Below are positions 1-12,800 of a stretch of 64,000 nt of DNA, piece by piece. A program made the position numbers and the translations under genes. Location: positions 26,084,396-26,148,395 of the forward strand of contig CM043960.1 in the NCBI GenBank assembly GCA_014529385.2, in the 5' to 3' direction. Positions within the stretch are counted from its first letter, which is position 1, and each line of letters begins with the position of its first letter. This DNA is from Adiantum capillus-veneris (Eukaryota > Streptophyta > Polypodiopsida > Polypodiales > Pteridaceae). Under the pieces are notes generated by a model. That model was not told the origin of the DNA. It saw only the letters and a program-made list of their open reading frames with translations, and ran no database searches.

Positions 1-2689
1 AAAAATTGGCCTCAGTTGACTACACCAAAAATTCTGACAATGCACTAAGGATACTGATGCCCACTTTGTAAACGAGGTTACAAGTTTGTACAAATTGCCA
101 ACCCTAACAATGGTAAAGGGTTTTTTCACAAAGCAATTTCTTCCATAGGCTGGAATGAAAAGCGAAACAAGTTCACCCTACCAAAGCTTGCAGAGGTCAT
201 GTGACCACGTATATTCAACAACGAGTAAGTTTTCACAACTCATTACATTGTGTGCATTATACAACATTTATTTGTCTAATAGTTGAAATATTGAAATGCA
301 GGAAGTGTCAATTGCTTGATATTCCGTCTGAAGGTGAGGAAGCGCTTAAGGATGCTAGAATCCCCCTAGTAGACAAGAATTTAGTATTATGGCTCTAATA
401 CCATAGATATTGGTGGAAGCTACAAGAGTTTACTCTTGAACTCACTAAGAAGCTTAAGAGCTCATCTCTTGAGGTGGAAAAAGCACATAGATAAGCTATA
501 GAGAAATCAAGGATTATTTTAGCATCCACCTTGCAAGCCTATCGCACATGCCACTTTGAGAAGACCTTCAACGAGTGGAAAAGTCAAATGCATGCCACCA
601 ATGAACCACACGAACAACCCCACATGGCATGCACATCACACCATCTTTTTTATAGGGAAATTGCAAATGAAATGCTATTATCGTAATGTGAACTTTTTCT
701 ACTTCTTTCTCAAGTTGATTTGTAAACCATATAGATGGTGGAAAAAGTGCACAAAGAACTAGTTGCTCCACCCAAAACATCCATCTGATGCATGGATTGA
801 GTCGTAGAGGGAGGAGGCCAAACTTTATCCAAAGGATTGGATCAAAAAGCTTCAAAATAAAGCTTTGTGGAGGAGTTGTCCATTACCCCGATGGACAACT
901 ACCAACAAAAGATGCCATCAAGTATAATGGTTAATAACTACACTTAGAGACAGTTGGCTTTATTATCTTGAGTCAATTTTCTCACTACACAAAAATAAAT
1001 CTTTGCAATGACCACCCCCAGCCCCAAAAAAAGCAACGGAGTGAAGATAACCAAGAAGGTGAACCATCTAGTGAAAAGTGAAAAAAGAAGGTGAGACAAA
1101 AATGAGATAGGGAGAGCGATGAGAATTCAGTGGTGGGCCGTGGAGAAGGCAACAAAGAGAGTATCCACCACATTACATGCTCACATGCAGACACTGATCA
1201 TGATGGTGGAGAAGAGTCTTAGGATGAGGAGGGTGGTATCCATATGACGTCGCATACAGAGAGATCTCAATCGCATGGATCACAGTTAGAGCACGATGCC
1301 CATTGCCAATCTAAGCACGATGATCAACACGTTTGTAGTCCACTCTCAAACGATAACATTGAGGAGATGTTTGGGTTAGGTAAATGTTTTTTTTTTTTGG
1401 AACACAGAATTTGACTTTTTGCACGAATTAGCAAATTTGATTGACAAACACTTACATGGTTGTTTTGATGTAGATGATACACACAAGGAGATTGATCCAC
1501 CACTCCTTGAATTGTGTTGCAATATCAACTACATGAGATTAGAGTTGTAGGAGAGGAGGTCTAGAAGCAGGTATATTTCACCTCTGAATTTGAGTAACAT
1601 AAACACATCGCAATTGCATTAGAATTTATACGTTTACCACACTCTATAGACAAATGAGTGCTATTCAATGATTTTTGGGCTCCTTGACTTCCAATGTGGA
1701 CAAATGGATCCTACTGCTTGCATTGGGGGAGTGCGGTTGGTATGGTCATATTTTCCAACTCATTGTGCAATCTCACCACTAAATTTGGTAGTCATTAGAT
1801 GGAAAATTTTCTCTAGGGATCACTAGAGTTGGCATTCACTTTAGCAACAGAGTATCTTCTACTACGTAGCATTGTGGTTGTTCAACAGAGCATCTCGACA
1901 TTGCAAATGTAGATGCGGATCAATGTGGACTTAAGCTTTGTCGCACCACATGCTTAGAATTGCCACATCCTTATTTTTTGATGCACGATGATGGACATGA
2001 GCAAGTATTTTAATTTATGTTTGTGCTTTGAGTTGCTATTGTGTATGTTATGTGTGTGTGCGCGCAAATATTTCATTGATTTTTGTAGATGTCCCTTCTC
2101 ACCATGGGCGTTTTTACTTGATCCAATAGTGATAGCTATGTGCACCCTCACTACCGTCGAGAAGCTAGGAACATCGCTACCAACGTTGAGGGTTTTGAAG
2201 TAGAGAAGAATATACTCAGGGAGTCAAAACCTTTTGTTGGGACACAACCATACAACATAGACAATGTAGGAAATCCGATTCATTACATAGCCAAGTGTAG
2301 CGAGATTTTTGCAAGGCATTTTTGGCTAACACAACCATTCGCTTAAAGATATAAAAAACGTTAGATTATCTTTATGCTATATTGTGACATGTGTTACGTG
2401 GATCAATATACAGGTGGATGCTTGGCACTTTCACTCAAGAGGGAGATGCAGTGTTTGATTATTTTGTTGGGGCAAGCACTATGGCAGGGCATGTAAAACT
2501 CTCAACCAACATTGCATTAGCATAGAGATGGAAGAGGGGTGCTTCCAAAACTACATTGCTCCCATCATGCACGACCCTACTTTGGGGCAGCCATTTCATA
2601 TCAGTGAGGCTTCCTAATCCGCATCAATGCAATCACCATTGGATTCTACACCTATATGTCCATCCACCTGTGTTGTCTACTAGTGCTCC
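1..2689. other. Upstream intergenic DNA, no convincing gene
   Basis: All six frames are broken. Short coding-like runs occur (for example about 60-200, 200-398 and 2140-2346 on +), but none carries a motif I recognise and none joins into a gene. The sequence is AT-rich with scattered homopolymers. It could be a decayed transposon, but I cannot name the family. Confidence 0.5.
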
Positions 2690-3010
2690 TGTCATGATTC
2701 CCACACACTCAACATCCACCCGTGTTTCCTACTAGCACCCCTACCATGAGTCCCCCACACTCCACATCCACCCGTGTTTCCTACTAGCACACATGCTAAG
2801 ATTCCCCCACACTCCACATTCACCATGCCACTCGATGTTCCAATGGATCCTACACTTGCATCTCAACACCATTCCTACCACGAGTCCCGCCCATCCACCC
2901 ATGTTTCCTACTAACAATCCTGCCATGAGTCCCACACACTCCACATCTACATGTGTTTCCTACTAGCACTCCTGCCATGAGTTCCACACACTCCATATCC
3001 ACCATGCCAC
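2690..3010. repeat. Degenerate minisatellite, period about 50 bp
   Basis: Imperfect tandem copies of a unit containing CCACACACTCCACATCCA, CGTGTTTCCTACTAGCA and CTGCCATGAGTCCC recur at about 2697, 2750, 2805, 2890, 2935 and 2985. Spacing is irregular and some copies are truncated. Short open frames across it are a by-product of the repeat and are not annotated as genes. Confidence 0.75.
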
Positions 3011-3293
3011 CCAATGTTTCATTGGATCCTTCACTTGCATCTCAACACCACATGGGTGGACGTCCCTTCTCGACTCCAACAATGGGTGTTTTCTCCCTTC
3101 CTTCTTTGCATGGATACGGAGGTTTTGTCCCATATCAATGACCATATGGCATTTCATTATAGATGTTTCCACCGTTCCCTAACCCCTATCCACCTCCCTG
3201 TTGAGGCCGTTGTAAACCTGTTTTTGAATGCAATGAAAGTTTTCTTTTGCTCATCACTTTGTCTTCCTTCATGGTCAACTATGGATGTCTTTG

Positions 3294-3295
<2 letters not shown>

Positions 3296-3385
<90 letters not shown>
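3296..3385. repeat. (GA)n microsatellite, about 90 bp
   Basis: Uninterrupted GA dinucleotides. It is the 3' half of a locally duplicated unit: the flanking text containing TCATGGTCAACTATGGATGT at about 3270 recurs at about 3451 before the next GA tract. Confidence 0.97.
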
Positions 3386-3388
<3 letters not shown>

Positions 3389-3477
3389 TACGCCATTGTA
3401 AACATGATTTTGAATGTAATGTAAGTTTCTCTTGCTCATCACTTCTCTTTTCATGGTCAACTATGGATGTCTTTTGG

Positions 3478-3479
<2 letters not shown>

Positions 3480-3558
<79 letters not shown>
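3480..3558. repeat. (GA)n microsatellite, second copy of a duplicated unit
   Basis: Second long GA tract. It is preceded by a diverged copy of the roughly 70-bp segment that also precedes the tract at 3296, so segment plus tract were duplicated together (period about 185 bp). Shorter GA runs follow at about 3641-3661 and 3728-3743. Confidence 0.95.
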
Positions 3559-3561
<3 letters not shown>

Positions 3562-4193
3562 TACGCTCTCTATCGAGGCAAAACTCTATACCTAGCACTG
3601 GATGATGTATGAATATGTTTTTTCACAATCACTGTATATTGAGAGAGAGAGAGAGAGAGAGCAAAAGAGGAATGGCATAAGAGAGTAAGAGGGTATCTTA
3701 ATTTTGTTAATTTCTCACAATCATTGTAGAGAGAGAGAGAGAGGGCGGGGATAAGAAAAGAGAAAAAAGTGAGCGGATCCTCGGCTCTCAAGGATTGAGC
3801 GAGAGCGAACCTTTTTTAAAATTTGCTCACCTGATTCCAAAAAAGGCTTGTCGAAAAAATGCTTGCCAAAAATTACGCCCGTTGTACTCCAATTATGACG
3901 TGTGCCATGCTAAAGTGTAAAGTGAAACATATCACATACCCAACAATGTGTAAGACTGGAAAGCCAAGGCCATTAGTCACATCCCCTTTGTGGAGCGAGG
4001 GTTGGATTTCATAGCCTCGACTTCTACAATGGTAAAGAAGGAAGGCATACATTAAACAGAATCATGACATGATATCTTTTCCATGTTTGGTTGCTCATAT
4101 AGATTCTTGCAATGTCCATAAGAGTCAAGTCATCGAAATTCTCAACATGCTTACCCTAACATTTCTCCAAACTTTACTACATGCTTGTGCTTT

Positions 4194-4196
<3 letters not shown>

Positions 4197-4265
<69 letters not shown>
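4197..4265. repeat. (GA)n microsatellite
   Basis: About 69 bp of pure GA repeat. Confidence 0.97.
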
Positions 4266-4267
<2 letters not shown>

Positions 4268-4443
4268 CCTTTAATGCAACACAAGAGTTCTTTATGGTAA
4301 AAAGCTCCCTAAGATCAAAGTTTTTTAATTTTCCAATTCTTTATCTATTCATGTATTTTTGGTTTTTTCAAGATTGTGGAGACCTGACGGGTTATGTCTA
4401 AGTTTTGGTGTTGTTTCCAAGATGTTTAGAAAGGAGAGACAAC

Positions 4444-4446
<3 letters not shown>

Positions 4447-4479
<33 letters not shown>
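4447..4479. repeat. (GT)n microsatellite
   Basis: About 33 bp of pure GT repeat, the only sizeable GT tract in the window. Confidence 0.95.
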
Positions 4480-4482
<3 letters not shown>

Positions 4483-4489
4483 TATTGGC

Positions 4490-4572
4490 AATGTAGTGTC
4501 AGGAGACATAGGGATCTAAGATGTGGTGGGGTAGAGATGGTTGTGTGGGTATGGGCTTGAGTGCAGGTGGAA

Positions 4573-4619
<47 letters not shown>

Positions 4620-5190
4620 AAAGAAAGGTAGTGAAGAACGTTAGGAGACATAGGGATCCAAGATGTGGTGGGTTGGACATGGCTGCGTGGGTATGTGCCT
4701 CGGATGGTAGATGGAGTAGTGACGATGCATTGCAAACCAAAGCACGACAAATGGGACCGGCAAGGGGTTGCCCACAGGTCATCGTGCACAAGGTCTGAGA
4801 TTGAGGGTAGATCGAGACAGATAGAGGAAGAAGGGGAGAGGGCCGCACTCTGTGGCCTCCAAGTGGGGAGGAAAACCAACTAGGCATTTGGAGGGGAGGT
4901 GGAAGAGGAATCTAGAATGTGGTGGGACTAAGATGGTTGCATGGGTACAAGCCTGAGCACGGGCGGTTGACACATGATGCATTGTAGACCAGGACAAAAC
5001 ACCAAATGGGGTCATCAACAAGGCTATTGACAGGTCGTCATGCCCCTTTCTTGAGATCCAAGGCAATAGAAGAATATTTAATGATTGAGTTGGATAGAGG
5101 AATAGGGGAGAGGGGGAGAGAGCCGCACCGTGTAGCTTGCAAGCCCACTTGCAAAGCAGGGACAAAAACCAACTAGGCATTTTGGGGGGG
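4490..5190. repeat. Diverged tandem duplication with embedded (CT)n
   Basis: Three related segments start at about 4495, 4640 and 4905. Each contains a version of AGATGTGGTGGG followed by ATGG(T/C)TG(C/T)GTGGGTA and, in two copies, GATGCATTG. A (CT)n tract lies at 4576-4617. The last two copies both end in AACCAACTAGGCATTT (about 4876 and 5168), giving a period near 290 bp. No coding role is apparent. Confidence 0.65.
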
Positions 5191-5487
5191 AGGGGGAAGA
5201 GGAATCGAGCGTGCTAACGAATTTATTTTAGCCTTACAAGTAGGTGACACCGTTTTGGAAAACATCTTTAAGTGGAATCAAGAGAGATTCCAATCAAAGG
5301 TAAAGGTACAAACAAAAGTCTCCTTGGAATTGAAGTCTTCATGAGGGAAAGCATGCATGCACACACGCTCTCCTTCTCCCCGTCTCTCGCTCTCTTCCCA
5401 AGGCAGCCCATTAACCCCACAAACCACCTTGCCATCATTTTGCAGATGCACGATATGTAGGGCTAAATTTTCTCTCATCTTTCTGAT

Positions 5488-5489
<2 letters not shown>

Positions 5490-5521
<32 letters not shown>
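5490..5521. repeat. (CT)n microsatellite
   Basis: About 32 bp of CT dinucleotides. The surrounding DNA (5190-6250) shows no gene I can support. Confidence 0.93.
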
Positions 5522-5523
<2 letters not shown>

Positions 5524-6299
5524 CCAACCCCAAGCAGCAAGACTTTATGATTGAGGCCTGTTCACGACACTATTGTGTTGACGTCTTCCTTGTCGAGTCG
5601 CAAGCTAGAAGTGAAAGGTGTTCGGGTGGGTAATTGCCCTTATTGCGAGGAGGGCCAAGCCTCTTCTTGCGCCCTCCTCAACACCCTTGTTGTCATTGAC
5701 ATGCAAAGCGTGCTCTGTTATTACCTTAGAACATGTTGGAGAATCTTTGAAGATATTATGATGTTTTTTGGCATGTAGAGCCAGTAGGAATGTTAAAAAG
5801 AAGTATGGGTTGCAACAATTGTAAATGGACTATTAACAGAGGTGTTAGAAAAAGAAGGCCAATATGACCCAATAGGTTTTACATGAAGAACTACTACACC
5901 TAAAGCAAGTTGAAGAGCATTGCAATAGGGGCTTAAGTATTGTATACAATCAATTTTGGATCCCAGCCCACTCTCTGCTCCCCTCCCCTCGATGAAGGTA
6001 AAGTCCATTTTGGATACAAGCCCCACCCTTGTCTTCCCTCCCTATCCCTCCTCACGTTTTTTTTTTTTGGAGAATTACCTACAACTTTGAAATTACAACA
6101 CACACACCCAACCCCCACAGGTGAGACCCAGGCCCAGGAGCGGCTGACTCTTCAAAGATGGAGAGTTGTTAAGAAGAATCCATCAACAAAAAACAGACAC
6201 TTTGTATACAAAGTTGCCACGTCAGCTAGAGTGGCACCGTGGCATGCTTACTTGGTAGATGTCCTACGTGGCATACATTAAACACGAGCATGTGGGCGC

Positions 6300-6853
6300 T
6301 GCTGAGAAGCTTTCTGTGAGTCGCTTGACTCCCTCCTCTCTTTAATTCGCCTCCGGTCAAGAAAACCATCGCCATGAGAGCTCGCCTCTTGGGTTCGTGC
6401 CGAAGGAGCGAGCAGGACGGAAAGCGGCTTCCTCCTTAATTGTACCGAGCGTATTCACTGCTTGATGTAACCCTAGCTTCATACTCAACAGCCCCAATAA
6501 CTACCAGATCTTGAGGTGTGGAACGCACGATTTCGCAGGCTTTGATCTGCGCATTGTGTCCTTGTCCTCCAAAGCTCGAACTTCAGCTTTTAACAGGCTC
6601 CGAAATTGACATTCTTCTTGCCAATGATTTCAAACCAGATCGTGATTGTTCGATCTTTCCAGAGCTCGTCTCTATCAACATGACGTGGTTAGGCTTTGCA
6701 CAAACCCTATCTCATTTCTTCCTTTTCGTTTGAATGCATCCTCTCTGCTGCATTGCTCCTGTTTCATTCGAGGGTGAGGGCTCCAGCATCCCCTCGCCTT
6801 CCCCAGCAGCGTCATTACCCTCACAATCTGTTACAGAGGGCAGCAGGATACTC
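6300..6853 (+). promoter_or_regulatory. Promoter / 5'UTR region of the ORP gene
   Basis: The stretch becomes more GC-rich and CT-rich, as plant leaders often are, and ends at the ORP start codon. A good splice acceptor (CTGTTACAG) ends at about 6835, shortly before the ATG at 6854, so a 5'UTR intron is possible. A plausible donor is GAG/GTGTGG at about 6514. An upstream in-frame ATG lies at 6734, which would add 40 residues without recognisable motifs. The transcription start cannot be fixed from sequence. Confidence 0.45.
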
Positions 6854-7390
6854 ATGGCTGTCGAATCGGATGGTGCTGCTAAGAATGGAAGGAGCTCTAC
6901 GTCCAGTAGAAACCTACCTCCTGTCCCCCCTTCGTCTAATCATCGCAAGCAATCTTTCACTGCTCTTCAAGAACTAGGGCTAGAACAAATACTTCGCAGA
7001 TCTCCTAGTCATTCATCTAACGGTAAGCACAAGAGTAGCTCGGCATCTGAGGCATCCTTCCGGACAACCCATGATTTTCACGATACTAAAGAGAATTTAA
7101 TGGCTGCTAAAGATTCCAGAGTTACCTGCACAGTTGGGTCTAATGTGGCAGGCATTTTGCACAAATGGGTCAATTTTGGGAAAGGTTGGAGACCCAGATG
7201 GTTTGTTTTGCAAGATGGAGTGCTTTCCTATTACAAGGTGCATGGACCTGATAAGATCACTGTAAACCGAGAAGGGCAGAAGGGCTTTCGTGTTGTTGGT
7301 GTTGAATCCAACAGATTTTTAAAAAAGCGTAGAAATATAAATGCTGATGACTCGTTGGAGAGAAAAACCTCTGGAGAGCTACATTTAAAG
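6854..7390 (+). CDS. ORP: ORP exon 1 (N-terminus and first half of PH domain)
   Basis: 179 codons ending ELHLK, then donor AAG/GTGACT. The first 95 residues are serine-rich and probably disordered. The PH domain starts with [16 protein letters not shown]. The frame is also open upstream to an ATG at 6734. Confidence 0.9.
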
Positions 7391-9769
7391 GTGACTTTTT
7401 ACCAAAATCTTATCTTGTTTAGAGCCTTTTGTCGTGTGCTTTTGCTTACAATTTTCAGCCGTTAGAACTTGTGCATTTCTCACAAGTTTTTGGAAAGAAA
7501 TAATGTTCTATTTTCAGCACATTTAAAACTTGTCACTACCTTCAAATTGGTAAAGATCCTTTTAACTATGCGTTTTCATGTCTTGTAACTCTGTAAGGCC
7601 ACATTGACATCTCTCCAGGTCTCTTCTATCCGCAAAAGCAATTCAGATGACAAGAAGTTTTACATTTTTACTGGTACAAAAACTTTACATTTGCGAGCAG
7701 AGACAAGAGATGATCGAGCAGTTTGGCTTGATTCTCTCCAGGCTGCGAAGGATATGTTTCCAAAAATTCCAATTACACATGGGCTTACCTTACCATTTGA
7801 AGAGATTACCATATCTACGAGTAAGCTGAAAGAGCGGCTTTTGCAAGAAGGCTTAGAGTCTCATGTAGTTGCAGACTGTGAGAAGATAATGATGGCAGAA
7901 TTTATGGAGCTTCAGGACCAGTTGAAGGCACTGCAGCAGAATCATGTTAGTTTGATTGACAGGTTGAGATTACTTGAGGTAGACGTGCTACCTTTGGCCC
8001 TTTCATGAATTTCTAGTTTTACATTGAAAAGTTACCTCCCGATAAGAGGGTTTTGTCATCATCTTTTCTTATCTATGTAGGCAGAGAAGGTAGAGTTGGA
8101 GACGACAGTTGTTGATCAGCAGGGTGATAACTTAAGAGGTCACGGAGAAGGAAAAGACTATGGCAAGTCATTTTTTTACTGACCTGTTTTGTGTGAAGCT
8201 TTGTGTGCTCTTCATGGGCTCATAATCCTCTTTTAGTGTTTGCAGAGGCAAGTGCAAGTGAGACAGATGAGGACATTGTAAAACCTGATGGTGCAGATGC
8301 TGAGACAGATGAAGATGATGACGTGTATTTTGATACGAAAGAGGTTCTTGCTTATCGTAAGCATAGTTTTACAGATTCGCTTGGCAGTGCATCTGATTCA
8401 GATGACATGTCTCCAAAGGCTGTGAGCGGTGGAGACCCTACAATGGAACTTGTTGGGTTTAACTATCCTCACGTGAAGAGAAGGAAAATGCTTCCTGAGC
8501 CAAAGGAGAAGGAGAGAGGAGTTAGTTTGTGGTCGTTGATCAAAGACAACATTGGCAAGGACCTAACAAGAGTTTGCCTTCCAGTGTACTTTAATGAACC
8601 GATCTCCTCATTGCAGAAATGTTTTGAAGATCTAGAGTATTCCTATCTTCTGGATCGTGCTTATGAGTGGGGAAGGCGGGTAAATATCGTTTTGGTGGTG
8701 CAAGGTTACTAGATTGGTTTGTCAGAATATAGTTGGCAAGAAAGATAACATTCTGTTTGTGAATGCAGGGTAATTCTCTCATGAGACTCCTGCACGTTGC
8801 AGCGTTTGCAGTATCTGGTTATTCATCTACAGAAGACCGCAATTGCAAACCTTTTAATCCTCTTTTGGGTGAGACATATGAGGCAGACTTTCCTGATAAA
8901 GGTGTACGGTTCTTCTCAGAAAAGGTTTGTCTAAACTACATTCTCTTGTGTGTTTAAGTATGGCTAGATGTATTGCTTCTATAAGAAAAATTGATCGCTT
9001 CTATGAGAAAAAATTCTATGTTGAAAGGCAAGCCAAAACCCTAAAATTCTACCTTTCTAATTTCACCAAAAATTTGAAATCCAAAGTATCACATGAAAGC
9101 AAATTCTATGCGAATTTTTTTAAGCCAAGGACTTGGGAGACGGGTGGGGCACATTGGACATGCTGCCTTGACCCCATCCCCATGGCATTGTCTTCGTCAC
9201 AAAATGCTGTATTACTTTGTGGATTATCTGGAAGACTAGATGTGCATGTTCTTGATTATTTGGATGCGTGCTTTGGTTGCATTTCTTGTGAGAACCTCTC
9301 TACCTAAGACAGTGATGTGTCAAAAAGCCATGTGATAGAACTTTTGAAGGCCATGTGTGGAAAGACGAGTTGATTATCGTAGTTGGTTTATCTGTGATGT
9401 CACCTACTGTGTGTGCAAAGATACCTAGCTCAAGGCTATAAATTGAGCTTGTATACACTCAATAATCCAATCAAATGCAATCACACACACTATGAATGCT
9501 CTTCAAGGCCCTTTCGGGTCCAGCGGACCTTGCCTGTGTGGTAAGCTGCTTTTAAAGGCCCTTTCGGATCTGTGCTTGTGGAACCTCTTTCCCGTGGTCT
9601 GCCGCCTCAGGTTAGACTCCAAGGGCCTCTTATCCCGATTTCTCAAGGCAAACTCTTAAGCCCCCACGACCTCCGGCCTACCAAGGGATTGCTCCGTTAT
9701 AGCCTTGGGACACTCCAAGCAAGAAACCAATAACAGCACATCAACAAAAACTGCAAAATCATTGAACTT

Positions 9770-9828
<59 letters not shown>

Positions 9829-12800
9829 ATGGCGGAGTTCCGAGCCAAGATGCACTAGCTACAAAGATTGGCGTCCCTTTTGGTATTTCTTTATTATTAT
9901 GCTCGCAAAGTACAACTCTCGAGGATCCAACTCTCTCTGAGACTCTTAATCCAAATGCTCTAGAAGAGTGATCCGAAGGACACTTTTAAACTTACAAGGA
10001 TGCCCAGAAGCAGAGCCCCAAAAGCATTGGTTCTAAAAGCACACACCCCAAAAAGCATCTGCTAACAAAAGCTCACACAAATAGCTGCCTAGAACAGCCA
10101 GCGCATGTTGGAATTAGGGTTGCAGGGATGCGCACACAGCTTGGAGAAGATGAAGAAGCTCAAGGTACACAATAGAGTGTATTGCTTAGTGCACAATAGA
10201 AAAATAAGTTAGCCCTAGAATGATGGGGGTATATACAATGCACGGGAAAAAGCCTCCTAGTGAGGGAAAAAACGTCCCGGCGGTCGTAAGTGTGTTCACA
10301 TGTCTCTACCACATATATGGTAACAAATCCCCCTTGGAGGCCGGGAGTGATGCAGTGAACAAGATCTGGCACATAGTGCATAGGGAAGTGCCATGATGAA
10401 TCCATAAAGAGAAGCAAGCCCAAAGCTTTGCAGAAAGCTTCTCACTTCTCACGAGGCAATGTCTTTGTGAATAGATTTGCAAGTTTCGCGTGTCAACATA
10501 TCAACCAAGCTGATTTCTCTTGCTGAGTCTCTCTCTGACATAGTGATAATGCACCTCAATGTGCTTTGTGTGAGCCTGAAAAACTGGATTCCTCACAACT
10601 GCCAATGTGCTCTATCTGTCGGGTGTAGATGATGTTGGCAGTGTCATGTCCGACACCCAAATCAGCCATAAGGCATTTGAGCCATTCACACTCAACTGTA
10701 GATGTGAAGACTGCTTTGTACTCGGCTTCACAACTGGAAGTTGCCACAGTAGGTTGCTTCTTGCTCAACCATGATATGCATGACCTGCCAAGCATGAAAC
10801 AAAAACCACTTGTGGACACTGTCTCGAGGACGTGGCAACTGCTAACCTTAGTTGTTGGTTTCTTTCCGATGATTTTTGTTTAATTTTTGGGACCCTCTTG
10901 TTGAAGTTGCAAATGGCCGGACATTGTATGGCCAGTGTGAAATGGTAGTTTCATCCGCAAACGAGAAGTTGGTCGGCACTGGAATTCTAGTAGTATTAAG
11001 ATGTCCAGGCTCAGTTCAAAGTCATCTAGGTCCCCTCGCCGCACTTATAAGTTGGTGGATACTAGGAAATTAACTCCATAGAGGCATAGTGACAAGGTGG
11101 GGTCACCTAGAGAAAATCACTCGAGAACTGGGCTACGTTACATTTTTGGACGTGGTCCCAGTGGTGAAAGATGGTCAGATGACCAGTGAGAGTCCAATGG
11201 AAGCATCTCCTAAAATTTAGGAAATTGCTATTTTGGGCCATGAAATCTGTTCGCGTCATTAGCTCCGGAATGACAAGAGGAACATTTCATTACTCTGCCA
11301 CTAAGTCAACTGAGCAACCGGTTGAAATATTTTTAGACCAAAAGGTCCGAAGCGGGGAATTAATGCACGAGTGCCACTTGGCACGTTTTTTGGGCATTTT
11401 CCAACTTAAGAGAGAGAGAAGCGTTAAAATAAAACATGGGCTGCATTTTTCAGCCGTATGGTGGATTGTCACAGGTTAAGAGCTACGTGTGCAAGCTTTC
11501 CCTCTCATGTACAGTGTAGTGCAAGAAGCGATGTCTTGCACACTCTACATTGCTCTCTCTCTCTCTCTCTCCTACGTGTAGTAGCGTGATGCCCCACAAG
11601 GCTCTTCATTTGACCTATGTACAATTGTGTGATTTTATGCTTTTGTGCCGAGGCAAGAGCCTCTTTGAACAGGAACAGGAGTAGCTAACTGCTACTCCAA
11701 AGGCAGGCACCGGTGAGGGTGATAACCTCACCTTACAGGTGTATTTTTGGTGTTGGTTATGCGTTGTTTTTGGACTATTTTGCAGTCGTATGGATGCCAA
11801 AATCATTGGGAACAGTGCCCCATTGCTAGAGGACAGTTTTGGGATTGTTTAGGGCCGAAAATAAGGTAAAAACCAGTAAATACAGCTAGCTGTGATTGCT
11901 GTTTTTTGGGTGAAAACAGAGGGTTTATGTCTTTGGAAGTGAGTTCCAAGAGGGGATTTGTTCAGGGCGAGTTTTGGGACCGTTATGTTGCCGAAATTTT
12001 ACCAGAACAGGTTTGATCTAGTTGGATACAGGTGAAGATCCCCAGGACTCTAGTTTTGTAACTTTACCCTCTAAAGGAATAGAAAGGGACACCATTTTTG
12101 GGGCCTACAGGTTGTCGGCTTTGCTCGGAGCATTCTAGCTTCCGAGCTGTGTGTGTTTGAAGTATCAATTCCCGTTACAGGTTTTTATTTGCAAAGTTGC
12201 TGTGTGTCCTAGAGTTTATAGTAAAGTTTCGGGTGAAAGCCTAAGTCTATCGCCCTACGGGCCGGTTTAAGACACTCGCGTATCATAACAACTAGTCCAA
12301 CTTGAGTCTGAAAAAGCATGCAAATTTAGTGGCAATGATTCCTCCTTGGGATAAAACAACCCAAGATGTAAAGGGCTACTCAAGTAGCGGAAGATTCTCT
12401 TAACAGCTTGCCGATGCTTAGACCTTGGGCTATGCATAAATCTGCCAACTTGTGAGACTACAAACTGAATATCTGGCTTCATATTGCATACATAAACAAG
12501 GCATCCAACAATAGTTGACATCGGCAAGATTATCAGCATCATGAAGACTCAATTTAAAACCTGTTTCCATTGGTGTAGCAATAGGTTTGCAGTCCTCAAG
12601 TCAAAACTTACATAGTAATGTCTCTATGTAGCTTGCTTGACACAAGGCAATACCCCCATCACACTGCTTAAACTGTATGCCTAAGTAAGGATGCAAAAGC
12701 CCAAGTCTTTCATCTTGAAAGTAGCATTCAAATAAGCCTTGAATTCAGCAATGTGTGTTTCATTCGGATCAATAATCAACAAATCATCTACATATAGAAT

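Noticed and set aside
2690-3010. CRISPR-like repeat array
   Set aside because: Repeats are degenerate, irregular and without unique spacers of equal size. This is a eukaryotic minisatellite.
3014-3612. Proteins with long Arg-Glu or Ser-Leu repeats
   Set aside because: They are translations of GA microsatellites in both strands and several frames, with no gene structure.
5551-5778. Small cysteine-containing gene
   Set aside because: Only 75 codons with no splice-supported extension, no recognised motif and lying in repeat-rich DNA.
6734-6853. N-terminal ORP extension from the ATG at 6734
   Set aside because: The frame is open, but the added 40 residues have no family feature and a splice acceptor lies just before the ATG at 6854. 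Kept as an alternative only.
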